The notes under the pieces are model-generated. The model was not told where the DNA came from. It ran no database searches and worked only from the letters and a program-made list of their open reading frames with translations. From Nemertoderma westbladi (lineage: Eukaryota > Xenacoelomorpha > Nemertodermatida > Nemertodermatidae): 64,000 bases of DNA. The position numbers were made by a program, and so were the translations under genes. Location of the stretch: positions 1 to 64,000 of the forward strand of contig JAUCBJ010008641.1 of the NCBI GenBank assembly GCA_032718475.1. The letters run 5' to 3'. Below, in pieces: positions 24,364 to 34,395 of the stretch. The first letter of the stretch is position 1. Each line of letters begins with the position of its first letter.

Positions 24364-25211
24364 TCTAGACTTTGCTGATGACTTAGGAGTACTCTCATAA
24401 TCACTAGAAGGAGCCGAACAGCTCCTCAGCTCATTAGAAAATTTTGCCAGTTAACTTTGAAAGCCCTCAGCAAGTCTCTGACCGGATGAGCATAAGCTCA
24501 AAGGATGGTATGCTTGAGCAAGTGGAAGACTTCTGTTACCTGGGATCATGGATCCGGAAGTCAGGTGAGGACCTTCGAATACGTAAGGGAAAGGCATGGG
24601 CAGCCTTGAATAGGCTTTCCAGGATTTGAAAGTCACCAAGAATTAATCGGAAACTTAAGGTCCGATTATTTAGAGCAGCAGTAGTTCCAGTACTCCTCTA
24701 TGGGAGTCCATGCTGAGCTCTAACTACCGAGGACACCAAATCTCTGGATGGCACATTCACAAGAATGCTACGCCGGGTTCATTGTGTCAAGTACAATGCA
24801 CACATCTCCAACCAGACACTATATAACATTGGAGGTGTCTCATTGGTTCCCCCAAGCTTGACACTTGAACACTCCGCTTTGCAGGAGTTTGTTTTCGCAG
24901 TGAGGACCAGCCTGTGCATAATCTTGTGCTTTGGGAGCCCCATGGAGAAAATAAGCATGGTGGACAGCACATGACTTTTGTGAGACGCCTCTTAAAGGAC
25001 ACTGGTTTGGTAGATGCGAATAGTCTCGCGAAAGTCATGGGGGATAGGGAGTTGTGGCGGTGAATCTTCGTAGATAAGCCGGCATAGCATTCTTAATTCT
25101 CAAATTAATTATGCTAATGCTTAATCTCCTGCATTGGGCTTGTCAATTGTGGATTGCATGGTGGTAGCAAAATATTTTTCTTAGGCCAGTATCTCAATGA
25201 CCAGTTTACAT
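23936..25211 (+). mobile_element. LINE family B copy 3, inserted in a minisatellite
   Basis: Plus-strand 5'-truncated LINE. RT motif A (VDF..PFD) lies near 24045, motif B (LQGDTLAP) near 24240, and FADD (TTTGCTGATGAC) at 24371. Then comes the C-terminal region with PVLLYGSPC-like, GGVSLVPPSLTLE and ANVMGDREL-like text, ending near 25080. A 3' tail of about 130 bp (25081-25210) matches the minus-strand tail at 4130-4222. Several frameshifts and a stop (TGA after ATTTGA near 24625) disable it. Both flanks are the 30-bp minisatellite. Confidence 0.88.
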
Positions 25212-25285
25212 GCAGCAGGCCGATTATGGAGTTTAGCTGGAGATGTTCAATCAGTTAGTGAGTGTAGCTGAAGATGTTCACGGTG
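25212..25285 (+). repeat. 30-bp minisatellite, right remnant (2-3 copies)
   Basis: Contains TTTAGCTGGAGATGTTCAAT and GTGTAGCTGAAGATGTTCAC, the same unit as 23430-23935, so the LINE between them was inserted into the array. Confidence 0.9.
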
Positions 25286-25610
25286 AAGCAATGACGAATC
25301 GAGATTTATCTGTTTTATAAGCCTACAACAACAATATCAGAGATGATGATGGCACAGGACTTCAGCCCCTAATTGTAGAAAGTGTTGAGACAATAATAAT
25401 TGAGAATAAGGGATTGTTTTATCTCTTAGGCCTACGGATTCACATAGCAACAATCTTGAGTATGACACTCTACCGGATTCTGTGGCAATCAATAGCGGGG
25501 TAAATGACGAGCAATCAATGCTAACGGTAGATGGTGAACATGAATTAGATTCCAACAGCAGGTGAGGCAAGATGACCCCAATCCAGACAGCGCAAACAGT
25601 TAGAATTATA
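25286..25610. other. Unassigned sequence between LINE copies
   Basis: Moderately balanced composition with short frames on both strands and no recognisable family. The region directly before 25620 may be degenerate LINE. Confidence 0.3.
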
Positions 25611-26155
25611 GGGAGTCTGGGCTGTCCCGTGGAATAAAACGGAATCTAAAGGTTCGATTGTCTTTAGAGCAGCAGCAGAACCAGTACTCGTATATGGGAG
25701 TCTGTGCTGGCTTCTGACTGCAGAGGATTCCAAATCTCTGGATGGCACTTTCACAAGAATGATGTGCCGGGTTTATTGTGTCAAGTACAATGCACACATC
25801 TCCAATCAGACTCTATAAAACATTGGAGGAAACATCCATTAGTCTTCCTTAGCTTGACACTTGAGCTGAACCGCCTCCGCTTTGCAGGACATTGCTTTCG
25901 CCGTGAGTACCAGCCAGTGCATAATATTGTGCTTTGGCGAATAAATAAACATGGTGAACAGCCCATGCCTTTCTTGGGACGCCTGTTAGAGGCGTATCTA
26001 AACACTGGCCTTGAAGATGCGGATGATCTAGCAAATGTCATGGGTGGTAGGGAGATGTGACAGCGCAATTTTGTTGACAAGCCGGCACAGCATTATTAAT
26101 ATATATGTAATACATAATAATGCAGTTGCAATGCAGCATGCTGATAGTAGAAGTA
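25611..26155 (+). mobile_element. LINE family B copy 4, 3' fragment
   Basis: Begins in the C-terminal coding region at about 25620 (GGGAGTCTGTGCTGGCTTCT corresponds to the YGSPCWALT stretch) and runs through the FAGHCFRREDQPVHN-like stretch to the tail GCAGTTGCAATGCAGCATGC near 26121-26140. It is frameshifted near 25820 and 26060. Confidence 0.85.
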
Positions 26156-26739
26156 GTATTTATAAAAATAATTGTAATATTACAGTGTTTCTAATATAAG
26201 AGCTTTGCTTTATTGGACCCTTAGACCCACTAATAAGTCATTTAATGGGCCAGACTGTATCTGATAAAACCCCACATGCTAAAGATAACCCCCCTTAATT
26301 GTATGTTCAATACTAACTATTTTGTTTCACAATCTGGCATAACAACAGATATCAAATTAAATGGTCTAAAATGCGATCTACCTCTAAAAATATGTGCCCA
26401 AACAAATTATACGCTATTTTAGATTATATTTAGTCAAAAATTAGATCGCATTACTCAAGATTTCTTAAAATATTCAGTTTTTTTCGTTTTTCTCAAAACT
26501 ACAAAAATCGACTTAGGGGGTTTTGTCGAATTACCGACGATACTGTATAAAGGTTAATTTCAATCTGCGTAGTACTCTATTTTTACAATTGGAATATATC
26601 AGGGCCGCTATCAATTAACGTTAAGGTATATTACTGAATTTTACTTTTTGCAAAACACAATAAAATTACTATTTTATCAGTCATGCGCCACTTTCTCCGG
26701 TGCCACTCAACCCCGCCTCCACGCTCCACCACCAGAGGA
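26156..26739. other. AT-rich spacer with dispersed G-rich motif
   Basis: Contains CTGATAAAACCCCACATGCT (26261-26280) and TCGACTTAGGGGGTTTTGTC (26507-26526), members of the motif clustered at 18.1 and 22.7 kb. No gene recognised. Confidence 0.45.
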
Positions 26740-27620
26740 AATCCAGCAAAGTAGTAGGACTACCTTACTGATCTAGACTTTGCTGATGACTTAGGGGTAC
26801 TGTCAGAAATTTAATTTAATTTAATTAATTTAATCGTACACCCACCGAGGTGGGGATGTTGGTCATTTTATAAACTCCAAGAAGACAAAATCATGTCAGT
26901 CAACCTAGAGAGCCCTCTGGATATGTTTGATCGTAAGGGCATAAGCTCGAGGGGCGGCTTGCTTGAGCACGTGGATGACTTCTGCTACTTGGGAAGCGGA
27001 TCCGAAAGTCAGGTGAAGACCTTCGGATACGTAAGGGGAAGGCCTGGGCAACGTTAAATGGTCTGTCCAGGATTTGGAAGTCCCATAGAATAAAACGGAA
27101 TCTCAAGATTCGATTATTTAGGGAAGTAGTAGAACCAGTACTCTTATATATATATGAGGCTATGCTGGGCTCTAACTGCAGAGGATACCAAATCTCTGGA
27201 TGGCACTTTCACAAGAATACTGCGCCGGGTTCTTTGTGTCAAGTTCAATGAACACATCTCCAATCATACTCTATACAATATTGGAGGTGTTCCATTAATC
27301 TCCCCTAGCTTGACACTTGAACGGAACCGACCTCGCTTTGCAGGGCATTGCTTTCGCCGTGAGGACCAGCCAGTGCATAATCTTGTGCTTTGGCGGCCTC
27401 ATGGAGTGAATAAGTATGGTGGACAGCCCATGACTTTCTTGAGACGCATCTTAAATGACACTGGCCTTAAAGATGCGGATGATCTTGCAAATGTCATGGG
27501 TGATAGGGAATTGCGGCGGCGCAATATTGTTGACAAGCCGACGCAGCATTCATAATTTATATGTAATATACTGTATGTAATGCAGCTGCAATACAGCATG
27601 CCGATAGTAGTAGTACAGTA
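26740..27620 (+). mobile_element. LINE family B copy 5, 5'-truncated
   Basis: Begins near ACTGATCTAGACTTTGCTGA (the TDLDFADD catalytic box, 26768-26787) after an unrelated GC-rich flank. Then comes a disrupted segment with an inserted AT tract (TTTAATTTAATTTAATTAAT, 26812-26832), and the C-terminal region to 27555 with GGVPLISPSLTLE, FAGHCFRREDQPVHN and ANVMGDRELRRRN-type text. The 3' tail is GCAGCTGCAATACAGCATGC followed by CGATAGTAGTAGTACAGTAG. The last 400 bp are open (27154-27555), but the copy as a whole is broken. Confidence 0.88.
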
Positions 27621-28356
27621 GTACCACCCCCACTCCCACCTCCAACTCCATTACTCCACCTCAACACCACAAAAATTGTATTAAATGTATTTTTTAAAAA
27701 TCAGCAACATTTAATGTAACAAAGGAGTTTATTCATACTTTTTTGTGTTATATACAGTAAAACACGAATGCCGAGCGCGAAGTTCCGTAAAGTTCCCACT
27801 GCAATGTAAAGTGATGCGATATTCCACTTACGATATTCCACTTACGATATTCCACTTACGTTAACTGCAAAATATAATGCACATAATTGTGTTATTGATG
27901 ATATTTCGGGCGAATGACTGATTTCATAGTAATTGTCGTGTTATACAGTATAATAGTTTATTTATTTAGTGTTATATAAATTATATAAATAATTAAAACA
28001 ACTGGAAACTGATTCGCCTGCTGTAGTTTTGTTGCTAGGGACTACGAAAAAATTGTGTTTCCCATGAAATTGGATATCGTTTATTGTTTCAACCGGAACT
28101 GGATATTACTCTTACCATTATTTGGTAATTATTACGTTGGAGAGGGACCACCATAGAGCCAACAAATCTAAAATCCCATTTAATCAAATTACAATTATTT
28201 TAAAAATAATTTCATCAGACAAATTTTATAGCAACATCCAAATAACCCAGATAAATAATGAGACTGTATTCATAGCAACCAGATAACATAACTAAATAAT
28301 AAATGTAATTCATAGTAGAATCAGTATAAAATCTGACAGTAAATAATCATAAATCG
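27621..28356. other. Non-coding sequence 3' of GPCR gene 2
   Basis: AT-rich. A short tandem repeat of ACGATATTCCACTT (three copies) lies at 27817-27860. Minus-strand AATAAA-type words sit at 27957-27968, about 400 bp beyond the GPCR stop, and could be its poly(A) signal. Confidence 0.4.
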
Positions 28357-29703
28357 CTAGTTTATTGATATTCTTGATTCCCCATTAATATCTTTATTTC
28401 GACTTAAAGTGTTTTTTCTTCTGTCGTCGGATTTTGAAAATTGTGATCTAGAGAACTTAGTTCGCGATCTTTTTGTTTTCCAGCGGCACAACATAAGATC
28501 TTTAAGGCCTTTGCGAAACTGTGAAGAGAAACAGCAGTAAATAACCGGGTTGATGCCACTCGATAAATGAGCGAAACAAAATGAAGTCGAAAGAAACCAT
28601 TTGAATGCGTTCATGTTGGCTTTTTGTTTGTGGTATCCGTTACCCATTAGGTAGTTAAGGATACAACGCGGTAACCAAAACACGATAAAACAAACCAGAA
28701 CCACAATTAGCATGAATACTACACGTTGGCGTCTCCGCACAGAAACCAATTCAGTTTTACTTCCATCAACAACAGACTTTTTACTCTTCTTGAATTCGGA
28801 AAATGTTAAAGTCAGCCGCTTTTTACTAAATCTTTTTTGATTTTTATCGCATTCTTGTCCGTCTGTGTTTGTGTCTCCTTTTCGAGTCGACTTAGCCACC
28901 AGCGGCTCTACCGATGGAGTTTCGTTAGCCCTATAAACTATTTTTGGGTTTTTAATTTGAGACTTTCTTTTCACTTGCGACATCAAATTTCTGTTAGACT
29001 TCAATAAAGTTTGGCAAATCCTAATATAAAGAACGGACATTATAATAGCTGGTACAATAAAGCTAAACCCGCTCTCAAAGATAATGATATATAATGGTTC
29101 TATATGTTTAAGCATCGTACAAGTGGTTATACTTTCGCCATATAGAGCTACGACTTTAGGTGAATCTGCAACTTTAGTGTGGAAGAAATACAAGTACATT
29201 GAATTTAGTGAAAAGGAAAACAGCCACACTACCACGGCAACTGCGACGAGACGAGACCATACAATTAACCTTTTTGATAAAAACGGTTTAACAATAGCGA
29301 TGTAACGTTCTATGCAAATACAAACCATGAACAGAATAGATGCGCTGAAATTCATATGGTAAATAAAGTTAAAGAGTCTGCACAAGAAGTCGCCGAGTTG
29401 CCACTGCAGGAATCTTTCTTTGAAGTATAACATTTGAGGAAGAACGTGAAGAACACCGATGAAAAGGTCGGAAACGCATAAGTTTGCCAAAAAGAAGTTT
29501 GTTGGATTCTGCATCTCTTTGTTTGTAGCGATCACTAGCAACATCATGGTGTTACCGACAACTATAAGTGAGCACACCAGTGGGTAGGCAATGTTAATGA
29601 AAGGTAGTTGGTTCTGCATTACATACGGGTGGACTTGACGAGGATTTGTAACAGTAGAGTTGATATATGTTACACTAGAGTTGATATAATCCATAATTTT
29701 CAA
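28357..29703 (-). CDS. Class A (rhodopsin-like) GPCR, orphan, 448 aa
   Basis: Intronless seven-transmembrane receptor, paralogous to the gene at 1772-2992. Landmarks are two N-glycosylation sites near the N-terminus (N8, N15), GN at 50-51 (TM1), SD at 78-79 (TM2), C108 and C195 (extracellular disulphide), ERY at 132-134 (a normal TM3 motif, unlike the paralogue), W160 (TM4), P218 (TM5), FWLP at 342-345 (TM6) and NPVIY at 385-389 (TM7), followed by CC. The third cytoplasmic loop is long (about 232-325) and rich in Lys and Ser, as is the C-tail (410-448), which gives many possible kinase sites. The first Met lies just before the predicted N-glycosylated tail; the next Met (residue 4) is also possible. 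The ligand is unknown. The region 27-72 is nearly identical in DNA to the paralogue, far above the similarity elsewhere. Confidence 0.95.
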   Translation of the reverse strand: MKIMDYINSSVTYINSTVTNPRQVHPYVMQNQLPFINIAYPLVCSLIVVGNTMMLLVIATNKEMQNPTNFFLANLCVSDLFIGVLHVLPQMLYFKERFLQWQLGDFLCRLFNFIYHMNFSASILFMVCICIERYIAIVKPFLSKRLIVWSRLVAVAVVVWLFSFSLNSMYLYFFHTKVADSPKVVALYGESITTCTMLKHIEPLYIIIFESGFSFIVPAIIMSVLYIRICQTLLKSNRNLMSQVKRKSQIKNPKIVYRANETPSVEPLVAKSTRKGDTNTDGQECDKNQKRFSKKRLTLTFSEFKKSKKSVVDGSKTELVSVRRRQRVVFMLIVVLVCFIVFWLPRCILNYLMGNGYHKQKANMNAFKWFLSTSFCFAHLSSGINPVIYCCFSSQFRKGLKDLMLCRWKTKRSRTKFSRSQFSKSDDRRKNTLSRNKDINGESRISIN

Positions 29704-29786
29704 TATAATTTTACTATTGATAATCGTATATTATTATAATACAGTATCAGATCATATAGAACGCAGTGGGTTTACCAACAACATGG

Positions 29787-30668
29787 CAGTACTACTACTA
29801 CTACTACTAGGATCGGCATGCTGCATTGCAGCTGCATTTTTAAGAATGCTGTGCCGGCTTGTCAACAAAATTGCACCGCCACAACTCCCTATCACCCATG
29901 ACATTTGCTAGATCATCCGCATCTTTAAGGCCAGTGTCCTTTAAGATGCGTCTCAAGAAAGTCATGGGCTGTCCACCATGCTTATTCACTCCATGAGGCT
30001 GCCAAAGTACAAGATTATGCACTGGCTGGTCCTCACAGCGAAAGCAATGTCCTGCAAAGCGGAGGCGATTTTGTTCTAGTGTCAAGCTTGGGGGAACCAA
30101 TGAGACACCTCCAATGTTATATAGTGTCTGGTTGGAGATGTGTGCATTGTACTTGACACAATGAACCCGGCGTAGCATTCTTGTGAATGTGCCATCCAGA
30201 GATTTGGTGTCATCAGCAGTTAGAGCCCAGCATGGACTCCCGTAGAGGAGTACTGGAACTACTGCTGCTCTAAATAATCGGACCTTAAGTTTCCGATTAA
30301 TTCTCGGTGACTTCCAAATCCTGGAAAGCCTATTCAAGGCTGCCCATGCCTTTCCCTTACGTATTCGAAGGTCCTCACCTGACTTCCTGATCCATGATCC
30401 CAGGTAACAGAAGTCGTCCACATGCTCAAGCATACCATCCTTTGAGCTTATGCTCATCCGATCAGAGACTTGCTGAGGACTTTCAAAGTTAACTGTCAGA
30501 ATTTTGGTCTTTCTGGAGTTAATAAAAAGACCAACACTAGAAGCAGCATGTTCTAATGAGCTGAGGAGCCGTTGGGCTCCCTCTAATGATTCTGAGAGTA
30601 CTCCTAAGTCATCAGCAAAGTCTAGATCAGTTAGGTACTTGGCAGGATTTCCTCGACTGGACTGTAAA
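29787..30668 (-). mobile_element. LINE family B copy 6, best-preserved 3' half
   Basis: Minus strand, immediately upstream of GPCR gene 2. An open frame covers the C-terminal half of the reverse transcriptase and the region after it (30727 to 29840, 295 codons; the first 30 or so belong to flanking DNA). The FADD box is intact (LDFADDLGVLSESLEGA). It is followed by VGLFINSRKTKI (RT motif D/E region), CYLGSWIRKSGEDLRI, RLFRAAVVPVLLYGSPCW and NRLRFAGHCFR.EDQPVHN, ending ANVMGDREL. Motifs A and B are absent because of 5' truncation, so no active enzyme can be made. The 3' tail is the complement of GCAGCTGCAATGCAGCATGC followed by (TAG)n, seen here as CTACTACTACTACTACTAG. Confidence 0.93.
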
Positions 30669-31465
30669 GTCCATGATGGACAAAAACGCCAGAAACATAC
30701 TGTCAGTCTACTGTACCGGCCTATCAAATATTTGGAAAATTATTTGTTGTTAATAAATTATCTGATAAAAAAATAAGTTATCCCCCAAAAAATGAGCCAT
30801 TTACATTTTTGAATTCCATAATCATTAATAACTCTTTGTTAAATTTAGATTTATTGGAAAGAAACACTTTTTGGCATTATTCCTGAGACATTTTTGGCCA
30901 CCGCGAATTTGTTATTACTTTATAATTAATCAGGTAGTGGGTCAATATGTCTGAGCACTTGAGACACCAGACAAAGACAAAGGGGGTGGGGATGATTGAC
31001 GCAAATTACAGTAATAACAAACTACGAGACAAAAATCCCAAAAATCCAGATCAATACAATCACAGTTGATCGCGTCCACCTCAGTTGATTAGTTTGCCAA
31101 AAATAAATAAATTAGATGAGCCAAAAGACAGTTTTTACTCTTAATAGGCTGATATTTGTGTCGAAATTACCAATTACGACATTACCATTGTACCGCCCAG
31201 AGAAGTGCTTCATGCGCAGATCTCGATAACCATCACACACCAGCAAAAAATGATATTCAGCCTATATCATTTTTATTACAAACCGGGCACATTCTCGATT
31301 CTCTGGGTATTTTATAGCACCGGCCGCTCTCGATCAGAAGTGCATGTGACGAACACCTGAACCTGGAAATCAACCTACTAAGACCTGCGTGACCTCTCAA
31401 CATAGATAGGTTATTATCCAAACTGAAATCCTTCTTGCTATTGAGCCTAAAAAGCTTAAAAGACT
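30669..31465. other. Unique AT-rich sequence
   Basis: No gene, RNA or repeat recognised. 31300-31400 is more GC-rich but lacks a long frame. Confidence 0.4.
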
Positions 31466-31610
31466 CGAAGATGCGGATGATCTAGCAAATGTCATGGGTG
31501 ATAAGAAGTTATGGCGGCGAAATTTTGTCGACAACCCGCAGTGCAATCTTAATATATATGTAATATATATATAATGCAGCTGCACAATGAAGCATGCCGA
31601 AAGTTGTAGT
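31466..31610 (+). mobile_element. LINE family B copy 7, 3'-terminal fragment
   Basis: Matches the last 30 or so codons and the tail: AAGATGCGGATGATCTAGCA, then AATGTCATGGGTGATAAGAA, and the terminus ATGCAGCTGCACAATGAAGC. Only about 145 bp remain. Confidence 0.85.
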
Positions 31611-32539
31611 ATTAGCTTTTGCTTTGTATTATATAATATAGGGATATAATATATAATAATAATTTCGTTTTAATTTTGTTGTTGGAAAGAAAAACAATAG
31701 GATAAATACAGTAACAACATTATTTTAAATAATAATAATGTACCTAATCAATAATAAATACGATGACAGAGTCGAATGTCTCACTCTATCTGGCATCCAA
31801 TATAAAACAAACAAATTATTTATTTAATATTATCGATACAAGAAAATCAAAGTACAGTACAGTACAGTACAGTACAGTACCATTATTGTATTATATTGGA
31901 ATTAGGCTACTTGTAGAGATAGTAAAACTGGAGCTTAAAGGCTTTAGTTTACCGTAAGACGAACTACTGACTGTATTTTTAGTGATAGGCGTATAGTATA
32001 ACAATTGTAGGGGCCTACTGTAGTATAATATTGGTACTAGGCCTACAGTATAGACCTATATATTGTGTACAGAACATATTGTTCAGTCATAGAAAGAAGC
32101 TATGTTATTGATTAGCAGCTACATAACACACATTCCTATTGAATTTCATCTGTCAGTAACATAATAAAAGAGTACTTTAATCAATAAACTAGGCCTAATA
32201 ACCACGTTTATTAATTATTAGCCCACCCATCCATTCAACAACACGCCACTGAACTTCATCTAGTCCTACTGTTATGCTGTACTGTATGTAGGCTATATTA
32301 ACATTTAAAACACAGACATGAAATTATGGAAAGTAGTTTAATTCCTTTGTTGTTGTTCACATGTAGTCCTATACAGAATGTATCTAGTTATCGACCATTT
32401 CTTGAAAGTATTTCAACTTCAACAGTTGAAAAAACCTAGACCAACAACACCGGAATAAGTGCAGGATTACATTAACTAAACTAAGTTTTTGAAAGGACGT
32501 AGGGCTTAAGGGGTCTTAACACCACGAGTTAAAATAAAT
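31611..32539. other. Unique AT-rich sequence with a TACAG microsatellite
   Basis: (GTACA)n at 31853-31880. TAGGCCTAC-type words are frequent. No gene recognised. Confidence 0.4.
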
Positions 32540-32590
32540 AGAGTTTGCCGACAGCCGTTTCACCCTCACGGGCTTCTTCAGGGCTAATAT
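32540..32590 (-). ncRNA. Hammerhead-ribozyme-like motif
   Basis: On the minus strand, in order: stem I 5' strand GCC, the box CTGAAGA (consensus CUGANGA; plus positions 32575-32581), a stem-loop GCCC-GTGA-GGGT, GAAA (32558-32561), a very short stem III (C-G closing a GGCT loop), GTC (32550-32552), then GGC, which pairs with the first GCC. This is the type I hammerhead order with the minimal stem III reported for Penelope-like retroelements. One extra A between the CUGANGA box and stem II departs from the consensus, so self-cleavage is uncertain. Confidence 0.5.
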
Positions 32591-32769
32591 ATAAAATATT
32601 AAAGCAATACAATTATTTTAAAAAAGATACATACCAATTTAGAACCTACGGAATTGAGGATGGCACTTAATAGTAAAGTATTAATACAGAAATCGAACGA
32701 AGTAAGTAGTGACAGGCAGGTCTGAAATTTAAAATTAAATACTAATTTAAAATCTTGAAAAGCAATTAA

Positions 32770-32842
32770 AACTTTCAAACGGGTGGTGAATGCAGTAGGT
32801 AGACTGTTTTCAAACGGGTGGTGAATGCAGTAGGTAGACTGT
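32770..32842. repeat. Tandem duplication, 37 bp x 2
   Basis: TTTCAAACGGGTGGTGAATG plus CAGTAGGTAGACTG is repeated directly. Confidence 0.9.
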
Positions 32843-33317
32843 CGGAATATTAAGAGACGGTAAGATAACGTAATGCAAATGCACGTGTAGGATAGGCACT
32901 ACTGAAGTGCTGTAATTAGGCCTCATAGTAATTAATGCGCAACTACACATAACAGCAGCACTATGACCGCGGTACAACTGTAGTACGTCCGCAGTACAGC
33001 AGTAATATGACTGCCGGTACGCCTGTGGTACCCAATGAATGACAAAAATACAAATACACATACTGTAGGACAGGTACTGTAACTAGGCCGTACAATAAGG
33101 TTAGTGGGGCACCAATACAGTACATTCTGTATAACGTCATAAGGCAGACACAAAATGGTTCGTACTGAATCGTGCAATAAACATAAACTGGTGGTTTAAT
33201 ATGCACATACAGTACTTTCAATGTACTAATGTACTGTATGACAAAAATGTAGCGAGGTAGTTGAATTTGGACCAAAAAGAAAAAAAAATAAGTGACTGTA
33301 AAATTAAAGCAATGTAA
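32843..33317. other. Non-coding sequence with TACAGTA-rich composition
   Basis: Short overlapping open frames on the minus strand have low-complexity Tyr/Cys/Val content and match nothing I recognise. Confidence 0.35.
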
Positions 33318-34110
33318 CGGGGAGTTCAATATGCACGGGGTGGTTCCAAAAAAACAATGTAACGGGGTGGTTCAATGTGCACCTAAATGTGACTGTAAAA
33401 TAAAAACAATTTAACGGGGTAGTTCAAAAATAAGTAGGTGACTGTAAAATAAAAACAATTTAACGGGATAGTTCAAAAATAAGTAGGTGACTGTAAAATA
33501 AAAACAATTTAACGGGGTAGTTCAAAAATAAGTAGGTGACTGTAAAATAAAAACAATTTCACGGGGTAGTTCAAAAATAAGTAGGTGACTGTAAAATAAA
33601 AACAATTTAACGGGGTAGTTCAAAAATAAGTAGGTGACTGTAAAATAAAAACAATTTAACGGGGTAGTTCAAAAATAAGTAGGTGACTGTAAAATAAAAA
33701 CAATTTAACGGGGTAGTTCAAAAATAAGTAGGTGACTGTAAAATAAAAACAATTTCACGGGGTAGTTCAAAAATAAGTAGGTGACTGTAAAATAAAAACA
33801 ATTTCACGGGGTAGTTCAAAAATAAGTAGGTGACTGTAAAATAAAAACAATTTCACGGGGTAGTTCAAAAATAAGTAGGTGACTGTAAAATAAAAACAAT
33901 TTCACGGGGTAGTTCAATATGCAACTAAAATAAGTAAGTGACTGTAAAATAAAAACAATTTCACGGGGTAGTTCAATATGCAACTAAAATAAGTAAGTGA
34001 CCGTAAAATAAAAACAATTTAACGGGGTAGTTCAATATGCAACTAAAATAAGTAAGTGACCGTAAAATAAAAACAATTTAACGGGGTAGTTCAATATGCA
34101 ACTAATAAAA
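33318..34110. repeat. 49-bp / 58-bp tandem array, about 15 copies
   Basis: The unit GTGACTGTAAAATAAAAACA plus ATTTAACGGGGTAGTTCAAA plus AATAAGTAG (49 bp) fills most of the array. The last four units carry a longer insert (CAATATGCAACTAAAATAAG). AATTTAACGGG and AATTTCACGGG variants alternate in blocks. It sits between the hammerhead-like motif and the GIY-YIG-like coding remnant. Confidence 0.95.
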
Positions 34111-34179
34111 CTTGGATATATGTATTTTGAATTAAATAAGTGAAATAAATTTGAAAGATGTGAACGAAGGGTCGTGGAA

Positions 34180-34395
34180 TTAAGTCTGTGGACGCTGCTT
34201 GTTCAAAGGAGGGTTGTACAAGTGTATGTAGAGCGCTTCAGCACTGAGACGGTCCCAATCGCGCCTGTACTGCTTGAAGGCTGTGACAGTGTACTGTGGG
34301 CATTGCGCAAAGTGTTCAAGTAGATGGTCTTCCTGGCCAGTGCTAGGAGCGCCCTGGCGGTGCTGTCGCACATTAACTAAACTACCCAAACTCAC
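34180..34395 (-). pseudogene. Penelope-like element: GIY-YIG-like C-terminal remnant
   Basis: A 71-codon minus-strand frame ends with WDRLSAEALYIHLYNPPLNK, which resembles the end of GIY-YIG endonuclease domains in Penelope-like retroelements (a conserved glutamate, then Y-I, then PPLN). Before it come a possible zinc-linked H-C-H pattern and an EHF.QCPQY stretch. The catalytic GIY and YIG parts and the whole reverse transcriptase are missing. In element sense the hammerhead-like motif lies downstream, where a 3' pseudo-LTR would be. The match is short and made from memory of the family. Confidence 0.5.

Noticed and set aside
32961-33329. 122-codon minus-strand frame with Tyr/Cys/Phe-rich content
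   Set aside because: It overlaps two other short frames, lies in TACAGTA-rich DNA and matches no family.
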